42,365 bases of DNA from SMAG-U1939 sp036376595 (GCA_036376595.1 DASVAA010000241.1:1-42365), one strand, 5' to 3'; counted from the first letter of the stretch, positions 23,890 through 32,963 are shown. Program-made: numbers and translations. The notes: generated by a model not told the origin, from the letters alone.

Positions 23890-25680
23890 CTATTCGCGCG
23901 CGGTGCCGAGCGCATCAAACGTTGGCCGGAGCGCGAGGTAGAGCGCGCGATAGGTGGGATACAGGCGCTCGTAGGTATCGGCAAGCGCCTCTTGCGGCGC
24001 AAACCGCTCGGCTGCTGGGCGTCCACCGGACGCCCCTACGAGCCTCCCCTGCGCCCTCTGCGGTTCCTCTCCTGCTTCTCCCTTCGCGTCCTTCGCGCTG
24101 GCTTCGCGCCCTTCGCGTTCTCCGTCACCTTCTCCGCGTCCTCTGCGAGCCTCCGCGCCCTCCGCGTTCTCCGTACCCCCTCCCTCGTCCCGGCGTAGAC
24201 TGGGCAGCGTGCTTGCATCCCAGGCGCCGGCGCCGATCCCGGCGAGCAGCGCTGCGCCGTAGGCCGCGCCCTCGGTCGGCGCCTCGCGCACCAGCTCCAC
24301 GCCCAGCACCGCCGCCAGAATCTCCAGCCACAGCGCGCTGCGTGCGCCGCCGCCAGAGACGAGCACCGGCCCCAGCCCGCTGATTCCCGTTGAGCGCAGC
24401 AGCTCGAATCCGTCGCGCAGGCCGAAGGCGACACCCTCCAGCACGGCGCGCGTCAGGTGTGCGCGGCGGTGGCGCGTGGTCAGGCCCACAAACGCCCCGC
24501 GCGCCAGCGGATCGGGGTGCGGCGTGCGCTCACCGGAGAGGTAAGGCAGGAAGATCAGCCCATCGCTGCCCGCTGGTGCCTCCGCCGCCTCGGCCAGCAG
24601 CGCATCGAAGGGCATATCGGGCGCCAGCGTGTCGCGATACCACTGGAGGCTCCCAGCGGCAGCGAGCATCACGCCCATCAGGTGCCAGCGGCCCGGCAGC
24701 GCGTGGCAGAAGGCATGCAGTCGGCCCTGCGGCTCGACCAGCGGCCGGTTGGCCGGGGCGAAGACGACGCCGGATGTGCCCAGCGTGAGCGCCACCGTCC
24801 CCGGCTCGACGGCACCCACCCCTACCGCCTGCGCCGCCTGATCGCCGCCGCCCGCGACCACCGGCGTCCCCTCGGCCAGCCCGGTAAGCGCCGCCGCCTC
24901 GGCCGTCACGCGCCCCGTCACCTCCGGCCCCTCGAATGTCTCTGGCAGCCACGCGCGCGGGACCTCCAACGCCGCCAGCACGTCGTCGGACCAGTCGCGG
25001 CGCGCGAGATCGAAGAGCGCCGTGCCGGAGCCGTCGGCCTTGTCGAGCGTGTAGCCACCGGTGAGCCTCAGGCGCACGTAATCCTTGGGCAGCAAGACAT
25101 GGCAGGCGCGGGCATAGACCTCCGGCTCGTGGCGGCGCACCCACAGGATTTTTGGCGCGGTGAAGCCGGGCAGCGCGTCGTTGCCGGTGATCTGGATCAG
25201 CCGCTCGCGCCCGCCCAGCCGCGCGCGCATCTCGTCGCACTCGGCCTGTGTGCGCTGGTCATTCCACAGGATCGCCGGCCTCAGCGCCGCGCCACGCTCG
25301 TCCAGCAGCACCAGGCCGTGCATCTGCCCGGTCAGCCCAATTGCCACGACCTCTGCGCGCGCACCAAGGGCGGGCAGCGGGCGTCCACCGGACGCCCCTA
25401 CGGTGTCCGCTTGCGAGAGCGCCGCGCGGATGCTCGCCACGGTTGCGCGCCACCAGTCGGCAGGGTCTTGCTCGCTCCACAGTGGATGCGGCGACGCAGG
25501 CGGGTCATGCGGTGTCGTGACGTTGGCGACCACTGCCCCGTCCTCGCCGACCAGCAGTGCCTTCGAGCCGGTGGTCGAGACATCCACGCCGAGAAACAGC
25601 CGTCGCGTCACAGCCACTGCATCCGCTCGCTTTCCCAGGGCGCTACACCCATCTGCCCGGCACGCCTGCGCATCATTCAT
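23890..25680 (-). CDS. xylB: Xylulokinase with two repeat-derived insertions
   Basis: This 596-residue FGGY kinase phosphorylates D-xylulose to xylulose-5-phosphate, the last step before the pentose phosphate pathway. Signatures are the N-terminal phosphate loop LFLGVDVSTTGSKALLV, the sugar-binding IGLTGQMHGLVLLD with ILWNDQRT, the ATP-side VAGGGDQAAQAVGVGAV, and GPVLVSGGGARSALWLEILA. Typical XylB is ~490-500 residues; two extra segments explain the excess. One, at ~92-101 (TVGASGGRP), is a hairpin repeat. The other, at ~494-557, is a charged stretch (GTENAEGAEARRGRGEGDGE) coded by a purine-rich tract plus a hairpin repeat, between the GAAYGAALLAG helix and the last helix. Start uncertain: ATG 25680 or GTG 25611. 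It lies downstream of xylA, separated by 426 bases of repeats. Confidence 0.92.
   Translation of the reverse strand: MNDAQACRADGCSALGKRADAVAVTRRLFLGVDVSTTGSKALLVGEDGAVVANVTTPHDPPASPHPLWSEQDPADWWRATVASIRAALSQADTVGASGGRPLPALGARAEVVAIGLTGQMHGLVLLDERGAALRPAILWNDQRTQAECDEMRARLGGRERLIQITGNDALPGFTAPKILWVRRHEPEVYARACHVLLPKDYVRLRLTGGYTLDKADGSGTALFDLARRDWSDDVLAALEVPRAWLPETFEGPEVTGRVTAEAAALTGLAEGTPVVAGGGDQAAQAVGVGAVEPGTVALTLGTSGVVFAPANRPLVEPQGRLHAFCHALPGRWHLMGVMLAAAGSLQWYRDTLAPDMPFDALLAEAAEAPAGSDGLIFLPYLSGERTPHPDPLARGAFVGLTTRHRRAHLTRAVLEGVAFGLRDGFELLRSTGISGLGPVLVSGGGARSALWLEILAAVLGVELVREAPTEGAAYGAALLAGIGAGAWDASTLPSLRRDEGGGTENAEGAEARRGRGEGDGEREGREASAKDAKGEAGEEPQRAQGRLVGASGGRPAAERFAPQEALADTYERLYPTYRALYLALRPTFDALGTARE
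24017..24186 (-). repeat. Composite repeat inside xylB: purine tract then hairpin
   Basis: On the minus strand a purine-rich tract (24186 to 24049; repeating GCGGAG/GCAGAGG units) is followed directly by a hairpin at 24040-24017 (leader CGTAGGGGCG, core TCCGGTGGA). It is read in frame as a charged insert in xylulokinase. The order equals that at 33517-33590. Confidence 0.78.
25379..25402 (-). repeat. Hairpin repeat inside xylB (N-terminal part)
   Basis: Leader CCGTAGGGGCG with arms GGCGTCC and GGACGCC, read in frame as VGASGGRP within xylulokinase, just before the AEVVAIGLTGQ strand. Confidence 0.75.
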
Positions 25681-26106
25681 CGTCTGATGGCGATCCCATA
25701 TTCAGTGATACCGCGCCAAGAGCGCGCGTTGTGGCAGGCGCGGCAGGCGGGCTGAAGTCCCGCGGCTAATCCTCTGTCGCCGGCATGTGCATCCGCCCCG
25801 CCGGCTTGCCCACTGTGGCGGGAGCATCCGCCGGGCCGACTGTAGGGGCGAGACATGTCTCGCCCGTCCGCGCCTGGCAGGAGTCGTCGCCGTCCACGAG
25901 AATCCCGGTCCACAAGCAGTTGGCGTGTGGCTGGCACCGAGTACTCAGGCAGATCAGACCGCCCGCGTACAGGGTTAGCCATCGGGTCGGGATTACCCGC
26001 GGGACTTCAGCCCGCCTGCCGCGCCCACGACAATCACCGTCCTCCGTGTCCTCCGTTCCCTCGGTGGTAAATCTCTCCGCGTCCTCTGCGATTCCTCTCT
26101 CCACCG
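25681..26106. repeat. Repeat-filled xylA-xylB interval with a MITE-like inverted pair
   Basis: Two inverted copies of a 34-base unit, 25737-25770 and 25992-26025, match at 33 of 34 positions and share core GGCGGGCTGAAGTCCCGCGG; similarity fades out a few bases further. Between them lies a hairpin repeat at 25841-25865 (perfect palindrome GGGCGAGACATGTCTCGCCC). A C-rich tract (purine-rich on the minus strand) fills 26036-26101. No gene is present. The folded RNA of this interval would separate xylA from xylB translation and could lower xylB expression. Confidence 0.8.
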
Positions 26107-27297
26107 CTACCGCACGCCCAGCAGCAGCTCGTTGGTGAGCTGATCGAGCCGCTCGTAGGGCTGACCGCGCCGACCCAGCGCTGCGCGGTCAAACGTGGCG
26201 TCGCGCAGCGCGGCGGCCTTCTCGCGGGTGTACGACCCGGCGTACTGGACCTGTGCGCCGTCGTCGGCGGTGATCTCGGCCAGCAGCGCCTGGATCTCGG
26301 CGTCCTGCCGCCAGCGCCGCGCCTTCTCCTTCAGGATCAGGCACGTGCGCATGCAGCCGCGCGCGAACGCCTTCACGTCCTCCTCGTCCGAGGTCCGGTA
26401 GGCGTGGGCGTCGAAGTGGCGCGGGCCGGCGTAGCCGCGCTCCTCCAGCAGCTTGACGAGGAAGAACGCCGGCTTGAGGTTGACCGCGCCGAAGCGGAAA
26501 TCCTGGTCGTAGCGGCCGATCACCTGGTCGTTGAGGTCAATGTGGAAGAGCTTGCCGGCGTCGAGCGCCTGGGCGACGGCATGCACGAAGTTGAGTCCAG
26601 CCATCGTCTCGTGGGCAAACTCCGGATTGACGCCCACCATCTCCGGGTGGTCGAGCGTTGCGATGAACGCCAGCATCGCGCCGGTGGTCGGCAGGAAGAG
26701 ATCGCCGCGCGGCTCGTTGGGTTTGGCCTCCAGCGCGAAGCGCAGATCGTACCGTTGGTCGCGCACGTACTCGCTGAGGAAATTGATGGCCTCGCGGAAG
26801 CGCTCCAGCGCGACGATGGGGTCCTTGCTCGCGTCGCTCTCGACGCCCTCGCGTCCGCCCCAGAAGACGTAGATGCCCGCGCCCAGCTCGATGCCCAGAT
26901 CGATCGCACGCATCGTCTTCTGGAGCGCGTAGGCGCGCACGGCCGGGTCGTTGGCGGTGAAGGCGCCGTCGCGGAAGGCGGGATCGGCAAAGAGGTTGGT
27001 GGTCGCCATCGGCACGACCAGCCCTGTCGCGTCGAGTGTCTGCTTGAACTCGCGCACGATGTGGCTGCGCTCCGCGGCGCTGACGTCAATCGGCACGAGG
27101 TCGTTGTCGTGCAGGTTCACGCCGTAGACGCCGCCGACTGCGCCCAGCAGGCGTACCAGGTCTATGGGTGATCGGGTCGGCCGCACCGGCTCGCCGAAGG
27201 GATCGCGTCCCACGTTGCCCACCGTCCACAGGCCGAAGGTGAATCGATCCGCCGGCGCGGGGGTGTACGCTCCTGCCTGATTCGCCGCATCCGTCAT
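26107..27297 (-). CDS. xylA: Xylose isomerase, short actinobacterial-type
   Basis: This 396-residue metal-dependent enzyme converts D-xylose to D-xylulose (and glucose to fructose) in the cytoplasm. Its TIM-barrel residues are all present: the catalytic His and Asp in VNLHDNDLVP, the Trp in YVFWGGREG, Glu and Lys in LEAKPNEPRGD, the metal-binding Glu and His in GVNPEFAHE, Asp residues in LFHIDLNDQ and GRYDQDFRFG, and the last Asp in RHFDAHAYR. Length and the N-terminal RFTFGLWTVGNVGRDPFG place it in the class of short isomerases of Streptomyces and Thermus. The start at 27297 has GGAGGAG nine bases upstream. It is downstream of the adenosine deaminase gene and upstream of xylB on the same strand. 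No xylose transporter or XylR is in view. Confidence 0.97.
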   Translation of the reverse strand: MTDAANQAGAYTPAPADRFTFGLWTVGNVGRDPFGEPVRPTRSPIDLVRLLGAVGGVYGVNLHDNDLVPIDVSAAERSHIVREFKQTLDATGLVVPMATTNLFADPAFRDGAFTANDPAVRAYALQKTMRAIDLGIELGAGIYVFWGGREGVESDASKDPIVALERFREAINFLSEYVRDQRYDLRFALEAKPNEPRGDLFLPTTGAMLAFIATLDHPEMVGVNPEFAHETMAGLNFVHAVAQALDAGKLFHIDLNDQVIGRYDQDFRFGAVNLKPAFFLVKLLEERGYAGPRHFDAHAYRTSDEEDVKAFARGCMRTCLILKEKARRWRQDAEIQALLAEITADDGAQVQYAGSYTREKAAALRDATFDRAALGRRGQPYERLDQLTNELLLGVR

Positions 27298-27367
27298 GTC
27301 TCGCCGCTCCTCCGTTGATCGCTTCGCGCCGCTCGTCCACCCGGGCCGCGGCCAGCACGCTCAGCCG

Positions 27368-28399
27368 TCACGCAGACTCTATCATGTAGGCCGCGCGCAG
27401 GTGGCGCTCGATGCGCGCCCGCACGTCTGCCGGCGCGAACGCGGCGCCAATCGCGTCGAGGTTGCGCCGGAGCAAGTCTGCCCTGCTCCATCCAAATGTT
27501 GATTGCAGTCGCGTGTATTCGTCGGCGAGCGTCACATCGCTTACCGTCCGGCAGTCGGTGCTTACCCCTACGGAGACGCCGGCGCGGCACAGGCGGTCAA
27601 TCGGATGATCGGCGTAGGTCGCGCAGACGTTGGTCTGGACGTTCGAGGTCGGGCAGACTTCGAGGTGAATGCGCTCCGCGCGAAGCGTCTCCACCAGCGC
27701 GGGGTCCTCAATCGCGCGGACGCCGTGGCCGATGCGCGAGGGATGCAACGCGGCCAGGGTTTCGCGCACGCTCTCGGCGCCACTCGCCTCACCGGCGTGG
27801 GCCGTGCGGGCGAGTCCATGCTCGGCCGCGAAGGCGAAGACGGGCACGTGCGGCGCGAGCGGGAAGCCGGCCTCATCGCCCGCGATGTCCATGCCGGCCA
27901 CACTCCCGCCCGGCGCGGCGGCGAATCGCGCGGCGACCTGGGCCGTCGCCAGTCCCTGCTCAGTCGTGAAATGGCGCAGGGTACAGAGGATCAGACGCAC
28001 CTCGACGCCGCTGCGTGCGGATCCTTCTGCCGCCGCGCCGTCCACCGCCGCGACGACCTGCTCCGGCGTCAGCCCACGCTGTGTGTGCAGGTAGGGCGCG
28101 AAGCGCAGCTCGGCGTAGATCACGTCGTCGCGGCGAAGCTGCTCGATCACGTCGAGCGTCGCCAGGTGAAGCTGTTCCTGCGTCTGCATCAGGGCGACCT
28201 GGCGTGGCGGGCGTGTCAGGTAATCCGCGAGATCGAGGCACCTGGCTGGCGCGACGAAGTCGTGACGGAAGGTCGCCAGCGAGACGCTAGGGTCCAGGCG
28301 ATGGATCACGTCGTAGCTGAGCGAGCAGTCCAGGTGCAGATGCAGCTCAACCTTGGGCAGGCGCGCGACCGCATCGCCGTCCAGCGGCGCTTCCCCCAT
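27368..28399 (-). CDS. add: Adenosine deaminase-family protein
   Basis: This 343-residue amidohydrolase would convert adenosine (or a related purine nucleoside) to inosine. Metal and active-site motifs are PKVELHLHLD (two metal His), the Gly-Asp of AGDEAGFP, HAGE (His and catalytic Glu), RIGHGVRA and STDCRTVSDVTLADEY. In textbook ADA the first motif continues with Gly (HLDG) and the last reads TDD or TDN; here Cys stands at both places (HLDC, STDC). As I recall, similar HLDC sequences occur in a Bacteroidetes/Chloroflexi subgroup, so this may be a lineage trait affecting substrate choice. The stop is 70 bases before xylA on the same strand. No strong ribosome binding site was found at 28399, so the start is moderate. 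Confidence 0.85.
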   Translation of the reverse strand: MGEAPLDGDAVARLPKVELHLHLDCSLSYDVIHRLDPSVSLATFRHDFVAPARCLDLADYLTRPPRQVALMQTQEQLHLATLDVIEQLRRDDVIYAELRFAPYLHTQRGLTPEQVVAAVDGAAAEGSARSGVEVRLILCTLRHFTTEQGLATAQVAARFAAAPGGSVAGMDIAGDEAGFPLAPHVPVFAFAAEHGLARTAHAGEASGAESVRETLAALHPSRIGHGVRAIEDPALVETLRAERIHLEVCPTSNVQTNVCATYADHPIDRLCRAGVSVGVSTDCRTVSDVTLADEYTRLQSTFGWSRADLLRRNLDAIGAAFAPADVRARIERHLRAAYMIESA

Positions 28400-29209
28400 C
28401 GTGCGCTGCGGTCCGTCCGATGAGCTGTCCGTACGTCACCTCCGTCCCACGCGCGTTCAGACCGCCGCAGCCAGGCGCCGCATGGCGCGCCCAGCGCCTT
28501 GGCATCAGCAGCGCAGCCATCAGTATGCCGCCTGGTCTGACTAGCGTCAACTCGGCAGTGGCTGGAGGCTCCGTCATCGATCGGGAGGCCTGCGAAGCGA
28601 GTACGCGATGGTGCTGAGAGACGAGATTGTCGAGCGCCCCGGACTTGCATCACAAAGTGAAGCTGCGTATAGTTGAACGCAGACACGCGCAGGCCGCGCG
28701 TATCTCGTCCCGACTTCCCCACTATCTCTTTACTCTGGCTTTCCCCGCCGCTGCCATGCGGCGCGACCATAGATTGCGATCCAGGCGACAAACGCGCGTG
28801 TAGACATCGGGTACAGGGCGCTTCTCGGCTCCCTCTCCCATCTGCCGCATGCGCATCAGCGCTGATTGTGCCGCGCGCCGTCCGGGCAGCGCACGGCCCG
28901 ATTGCCGCTGCGCTGGGTACTTGCCATCGCATACGTTATGGCGGGCACCGCGTGTGGCATCCCATCGCGCATCCTGAACCGCGTAGCGCCTTCGCGTAAT
29001 CTCGTAGAGGCGTCCGATGGACGCCGAACCGTGTAGCGCTGCATCTCTCGCAGGCGAGGCAATCGCGACACCGCTGGGTGATACTCGATACGGGCGAATC
29101 GCGCGGACCGTCGTTGGCGCGGCCACTACCTTCAGACCGCCCGCCGCGTAGACGGCGAAATATGCCCGGATTCGATGAGACTGGATCGACAGCGAAAGGG
29201 GGACGAGCA
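28400..29209. other. 810-base intergenic region before the cox operon
   Basis: No gene can be supported here; open frames are Arg/Pro-rich shadows. It contains a good plus-strand promoter at 28645-28673 and one hairpin repeat at 29002-29024 (leader CGTAGAGGCG, core TCCGATGGA). It separates the divergent add-xylA-xylB and cox units, so it probably holds the control sites of both. A small RNA starting near 28680 is possible. Confidence 0.5.
28645..28673 (+). promoter_or_regulatory. Sigma-70-type promoter upstream of coxM
   Basis: TTGCAT (28645-28650) and TATAGT (28668-28673) are spaced by exactly 17 bases on the plus strand. The first downstream plus-strand gene is coxM, about 530 bases away, so it drives either a very long cox leader or an untranslated RNA. 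Confidence 0.55.
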
Positions 29210-30088
29210 GTGATTCCGAACAAGTTCGAGTACTTCGCGCCCACTGCGATGGTCGAGGCGGTCGGGCTGCTGCAGCACTACGGCGGCGATGCCAAGGTGC
29301 TAGCCGGCGGGCAGAGCCTGATCCCGCTGATGAAGTTCCGGCTGGCGAATCCCGCCTACCTGATCGACCTCCAGCGCGTCCCCGGCCTCACGGCGCTCGA
29401 AGAGCGTGACGGCGCCCTGGTGCTGGGCGCGATGGTGCGCGAAGCGGCGCTGGAATCCTCGCCGGTGGTCCGGCGGCGCTACACCGGGCTGGGAGAGGCG
29501 AGCGCGGTGGTCGCCGATCCGCTGGTGCGCAACTTCGCCACGGTGGGCGGCAATCTCGCCCACGCCGACCCTGCCAACGACCACCCGGCGATGATGCTCG
29601 CGCTGCGCGCTGAGCTGCTGGCGGAGGGTCCGGGCGGGCAGCGCCGCATCCCGATCGACGACTTCCTGGTGGACACCTTCGAGACTTCGCTGCGCCCCGA
29701 CGAGGTGCTGAAAGAGATCCGTGTGCCGCAGCCGGCGCCACACTCCGGCTCGGCCTACGTCAAGGTCGAGCGCAAGGTGGGGGACTACGCCATCGCCGCG
29801 GTGGGCTGCCAGGTCACGCTGGATGGCGGCGTCTGCACCGCCGCCGGCATCGGGCTGACCAACGTCGGTCCCAAGGCCATCCGCGCCAGCCAGGCCGAGA
29901 TGTTCCTCGTCGGCAAGCAGCTCGACGACGCGACCCTGCGCGAAGCCGCGCGGTTGGCCGCCGACGCTGCCGAGCCGACCTCCGACCTGCGCGGGCCAGC
30001 GGAGTACAAGCGCGGCGTCGTGCGCACGGTCACCGCGCGGGCGCTGCGCACCGCCGCCGAGCGCGCGACGAAAGGAGACGCCCAATGA
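29210..30088 (+). CDS. coxM: Aerobic CO dehydrogenase medium subunit (FAD)
   Basis: This 292-residue flavoprotein carries electrons from the [2Fe-2S] subunit to the quinone pool in aerobic CO dehydrogenase. FAD-binding motifs are AGGQSLIPLMKFRLANPAYL (residues ~33-52) and TVGGNLAHADPANDHPAMML (~107-126); the C-terminal CO_deh_flav_C domain follows. The GTG at 29210 is used as start because AAAGGGGGA sits seven bases upstream and residue alignment begins with IPNKFEYFAP; upstream ATGs in the frame lack support. It overlaps coxS by 4 bases (ATGA). M-S-L gene order is that of form I cox operons, confirmed by CoxL. The promoter could be the one at 28645-28673 with a long leader. Confidence 0.93.
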   Translation: MIPNKFEYFAPTAMVEAVGLLQHYGGDAKVLAGGQSLIPLMKFRLANPAYLIDLQRVPGLTALEERDGALVLGAMVREAALESSPVVRRRYTGLGEASAVVADPLVRNFATVGGNLAHADPANDHPAMMLALRAELLAEGPGGQRRIPIDDFLVDTFETSLRPDEVLKEIRVPQPAPHSGSAYVKVERKVGDYAIAAVGCQVTLDGGVCTAAGIGLTNVGPKAIRASQAEMFLVGKQLDDATLREAARLAADAAEPTSDLRGPAEYKRGVVRTVTARALRTAAERATKGDAQ

Positions 30089-30612
30089 CCCGCTCCGTCA
30101 CGCTGACGATCAACGGCCAGCCCGTCGCGGCGGAGGTCGAGCCGCGGCTGCTGCTGGTCCACTTCATCCGCGAGGTGGCCGGGCTGACCGGCACGCACAT
30201 CGGCTGCGACACCACGAGCTGCGGCGCCTGCACGGTGCTGGTCAACGGCGTCCCGGCGAAGTCCTGCACGCTCTTCGCGGTGCAGGTCAACGGCGCCGAC
30301 ATCCGCACCGTCGAGGGGCTGGAGCAGAACGGCAAGCTGCATCCGGTGCAGGAGGGCTTCTTCGAGGAGCATGGGCTGCAATGTGGCTTCTGCACGCCGG
30401 GCATGATGATGACCGCCGCGGCGCTGCTGGAGCACAACCCCGACCCCTCCGAGGCTGAGATCCGCCACGCGATCTCCGGCAATCTGTGCCGCTGTACCGG
30501 CTACGTCAATATCGTCAAGTCCATCCAGCACGCCGCGAATGCGATGCAGGCGGCCCAGGCGGCGCCGGTGCCAGCCGGCGCGAGTGCGAGCACGGAAGGG
30601 GGAGAGGCATGA
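30085..30612 (+). CDS. coxS: Aerobic CO dehydrogenase small subunit (two [2Fe-2S] clusters)
   Basis: This 175-residue protein carries the two [2Fe-2S] clusters that relay electrons from the Mo centre to CoxM. The plant-ferredoxin-type cluster is held by GCDTTSCGACTVLVNG plus the later Cys of KSCTLF. The second, helical cluster uses CGFCTPGMMM and LCRCTGYVNIV. The domain ends near residue 155; the last 20 residues (Ala-rich) are variable. Start and stop overlap coxM and coxL by 4 bases each, showing tight translational coupling and equal stoichiometry. No unusual features. Confidence 0.95.
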   Translation: MTRSVTLTINGQPVAAEVEPRLLLVHFIREVAGLTGTHIGCDTTSCGACTVLVNGVPAKSCTLFAVQVNGADIRTVEGLEQNGKLHPVQEGFFEEHGLQCGFCTPGMMMTAAALLEHNPDPSEAEIRHAISGNLCRCTGYVNIVKSIQHAANAMQAAQAAPVPAGASASTEGGEA

Positions 30613-32963
30613 GCAGCGCACAACCGGCCGTCCATGGCATCGGTCACAGCGTCAAACGCAAAGAAGATCCCCGCTTCCTGCGCGGCAAGGGCAACTATAT
30701 TGATGACGTCAAGCTGCCTGGCATGCTCTACATGGACATCGCCCGCAGCCCCTACGCGCACGCCACCATCAAGAGCATTGACACCAGCAAGGCGCTGGCG
30801 ATCCCCGGCGTGCTGGCGGTGATCACCGGCAAAGACCTCGACGCCGCTGGCCTCGCCTGGATGCCCACCCTGATGAGCGACAAGCAGATGGTGCTGCCGG
30901 TGGATCGCGTGGTCTACCAGGCGCAGGAAGTGGCCGCGGTGATCGCCACCGACCGCTACACCGCCGCCGACGGCGCCGCGGCCATCGAGGTCGAGTACGA
31001 GCCGCTGCCGCCGGTGGTGGACCCCAAGAAGGCGCTGGAGCCGGACGCGCCGCTGGTGCGGCCTGACCGCGAGGCCAAGACCAACCACATCTGGCACTGG
31101 GAGGCCGGCGACCAAACGTCGACCGATGCGGCGTTCCAGCAGGCCGAAGTGGTCGTTAGCGAAGACCTCTACATCCCGCGCATCCACGTCTGCTCCATCG
31201 AGACCTGCGGCTGCGTCGCATCCTACGATTCCGTCAACGGCAAGCTGACGGTCTACATGACTACCCAGGCACCGCACGCCATCCGCACCGTCTTCTCGCT
31301 GGTCAGCGGCATCCCGGAGCACAAGATTCGCATCATCTCGCCCGACATCGGAGGCGGCTTCGGCGGCAAAGTGCCGGTGTATCCAGGCTACGTGATCGCC
31401 ACCGTCGCCTCGCTCCAGACCGGCAAGCCGATCAAGTGGATCGAGGACCGCTCCGAGAACCTGCAAGCCGACAGCTTCGCCCGCGATTACCACATCCATG
31501 CCGAGCTGGCCGCCAACCGCGACGGCACGATGAAGGCGCTGCGCGTCAAGACGATCGCCGATCACGGCGCGTTCGATGCCGCGGCCAACCCGTCGAAGTT
31601 TCCGGCGGGGCTGTTCAGCATCTGCACCGGCTCCTACACGCTCGGCGCGGCGCACGTGGAGGTAGACGGCGTCTACACCAACAAGCCCTCCGGCGGCGTG
31701 GCTTATCGCTGCTCGTTCCGCGTCACCGAGGCGGTGCATACCATCGAGCGCATGGTGGACCGCCTGGCGCAGGAGCTGCAGCGCGACCCCGCCGAGCTGC
31801 GCATGCAGAACTTCATCCCGCCGGACCAGTTCCCCTACAAGTCGGCCACTGGCTGGGAGTACGACAGCGGCAACTATCCAGCGGCGCTGAAGCTAGCGAT
31901 GGAGAAGGTCGGCTACGACGAGCTGCGCCGCGAGCAGGCCGAGAAGCGCGCTCGCGGCGAGCTGATGGGCATCGGCATCTCCACCTTCACCGAGATCGTC
32001 GGCGCCGGCCCCTCGCACACCTTCGACATCCTGGGCATCAAGATGTTCGATAGCGCCGAGATCAGGGTCCATCCCACCGGCTCGGCGATCGTGCGCATCG
32101 GCGTGCAGACGCAGGGCCAGGGGCACGAGACGACGTTTGCGCAGATCGTGGCCGAAGAGCTGGGCCTGCCGGTCGAGAACATCGCCGTCGAGCACGGCGA
32201 CACCGATACCGCGCCCTACGGTCTGGGCACCTACGCCAGCCGCAGCACGCCCACCGCGGGCGCCGCAACGGCGGTCGCGGCGCGCAAGATCCGCGAGAAG
32301 GCGCGGCACATCGCGGCGCACCTGCTCGAAGTCTCGCCCGACGATCTGGAGTGGGTCAACTACCAGTTCCAGGTGAAGGGCGTGCCGAGCAAGGCGGTGA
32401 CGATGAAAGATGTCGCCTTCGCCGCCTACACCAACCATCCGCAGGGGATGGAGGCCGGCTTGGAGGCGGTGGATTACTACGATCCGCCCAACCTGACCTT
32501 CCCCTTTGGGGCATATATTTGTGTGGTCGATATCGATCGCGGCACCGGCGAGGTCAAGATTCGGCGCTTCATGGCGGTGGACGACTGTGGCAACATCATC
32601 AACCCGATGATCGTGGACGGCCAGATCCACGGCGGGCTGACGATGGGCATGGCGCCCGCGCTGCTCGAAGCCATCACCTACGACGAGCAGGGCAACATCC
32701 AGCAAGGCTCGCTCATGGAGTACCTGCTGCCGACCGCGATGGAGACGCCCGCCTGGGAGACCGACAAGACCTGCACACCCTCGCCGCACCACCCGTTCGG
32801 CGCCAAGGGCGTGGGCGAGTCGGCCACCGTGGGCGCGCCGCCGGCGATCGCCAACGCCGTGGTGGATGCGCTGGCGCACCTGGGCGTCACGCACCTGGAT
32901 ATTCCGATCACGCCGTGGAAGGTCTACGAGATTCTCGAGGCGCACGGCGTGGCGGGAGAATAA
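30609..32963 (+). CDS. coxL: Form I aerobic CO dehydrogenase large subunit (Mo-Cu)
   Basis: This 784-residue subunit binds the Mo-Cu site that oxidises CO to CO2. The decisive motif is AYRCSFR at residues 365-371, the form I AYXCSFR signature whose Cys (C368) binds copper; form II proteins have AYRGAGR. Other molybdopterin contacts are visible in GGGFGGKVPVYPG, QGQGHETTFAQ and the C-terminal GAKGVGESATVGAPPAIANA, whose Glu is the catalytic base. The start at 30609 overlaps coxS (ATGA). With CoxM and CoxS it forms an (LMS)2 enzyme on the inner face of the membrane. This gives the organism the ability to use CO, even trace amounts, as an energy source. Confidence 0.97.
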   Translation: MSSAQPAVHGIGHSVKRKEDPRFLRGKGNYIDDVKLPGMLYMDIARSPYAHATIKSIDTSKALAIPGVLAVITGKDLDAAGLAWMPTLMSDKQMVLPVDRVVYQAQEVAAVIATDRYTAADGAAAIEVEYEPLPPVVDPKKALEPDAPLVRPDREAKTNHIWHWEAGDQTSTDAAFQQAEVVVSEDLYIPRIHVCSIETCGCVASYDSVNGKLTVYMTTQAPHAIRTVFSLVSGIPEHKIRIISPDIGGGFGGKVPVYPGYVIATVASLQTGKPIKWIEDRSENLQADSFARDYHIHAELAANRDGTMKALRVKTIADHGAFDAAANPSKFPAGLFSICTGSYTLGAAHVEVDGVYTNKPSGGVAYRCSFRVTEAVHTIERMVDRLAQELQRDPAELRMQNFIPPDQFPYKSATGWEYDSGNYPAALKLAMEKVGYDELRREQAEKRARGELMGIGISTFTEIVGAGPSHTFDILGIKMFDSAEIRVHPTGSAIVRIGVQTQGQGHETTFAQIVAEELGLPVENIAVEHGDTDTAPYGLGTYASRSTPTAGAATAVAARKIREKARHIAAHLLEVSPDDLEWVNYQFQVKGVPSKAVTMKDVAFAAYTNHPQGMEAGLEAVDYYDPPNLTFPFGAYICVVDIDRGTGEVKIRRFMAVDDCGNIINPMIVDGQIHGGLTMGMAPALLEAITYDEQGNIQQGSLMEYLLPTAMETPAWETDKTCTPSPHHPFGAKGVGESATVGAPPAIANAVVDALAHLGVTHLDIPITPWKVYEILEAHGVAGE

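Noticed and set aside
28347..28577. Minus-strand reading overlapping the adenosine deaminase start with a protein-like stretch (LVRPGGILMAALLMPRRWAR)
   Set aside because: It overlaps the start of a well-supported gene in another frame, has no ribosome binding site and matches no family I know.
28673..28999. Plus-strand 108-residue reading after the promoter at 28645
   Set aside because: Composition is Arg/Pro/Ala-rich without domains, and the ATG lies essentially at the -10 box.
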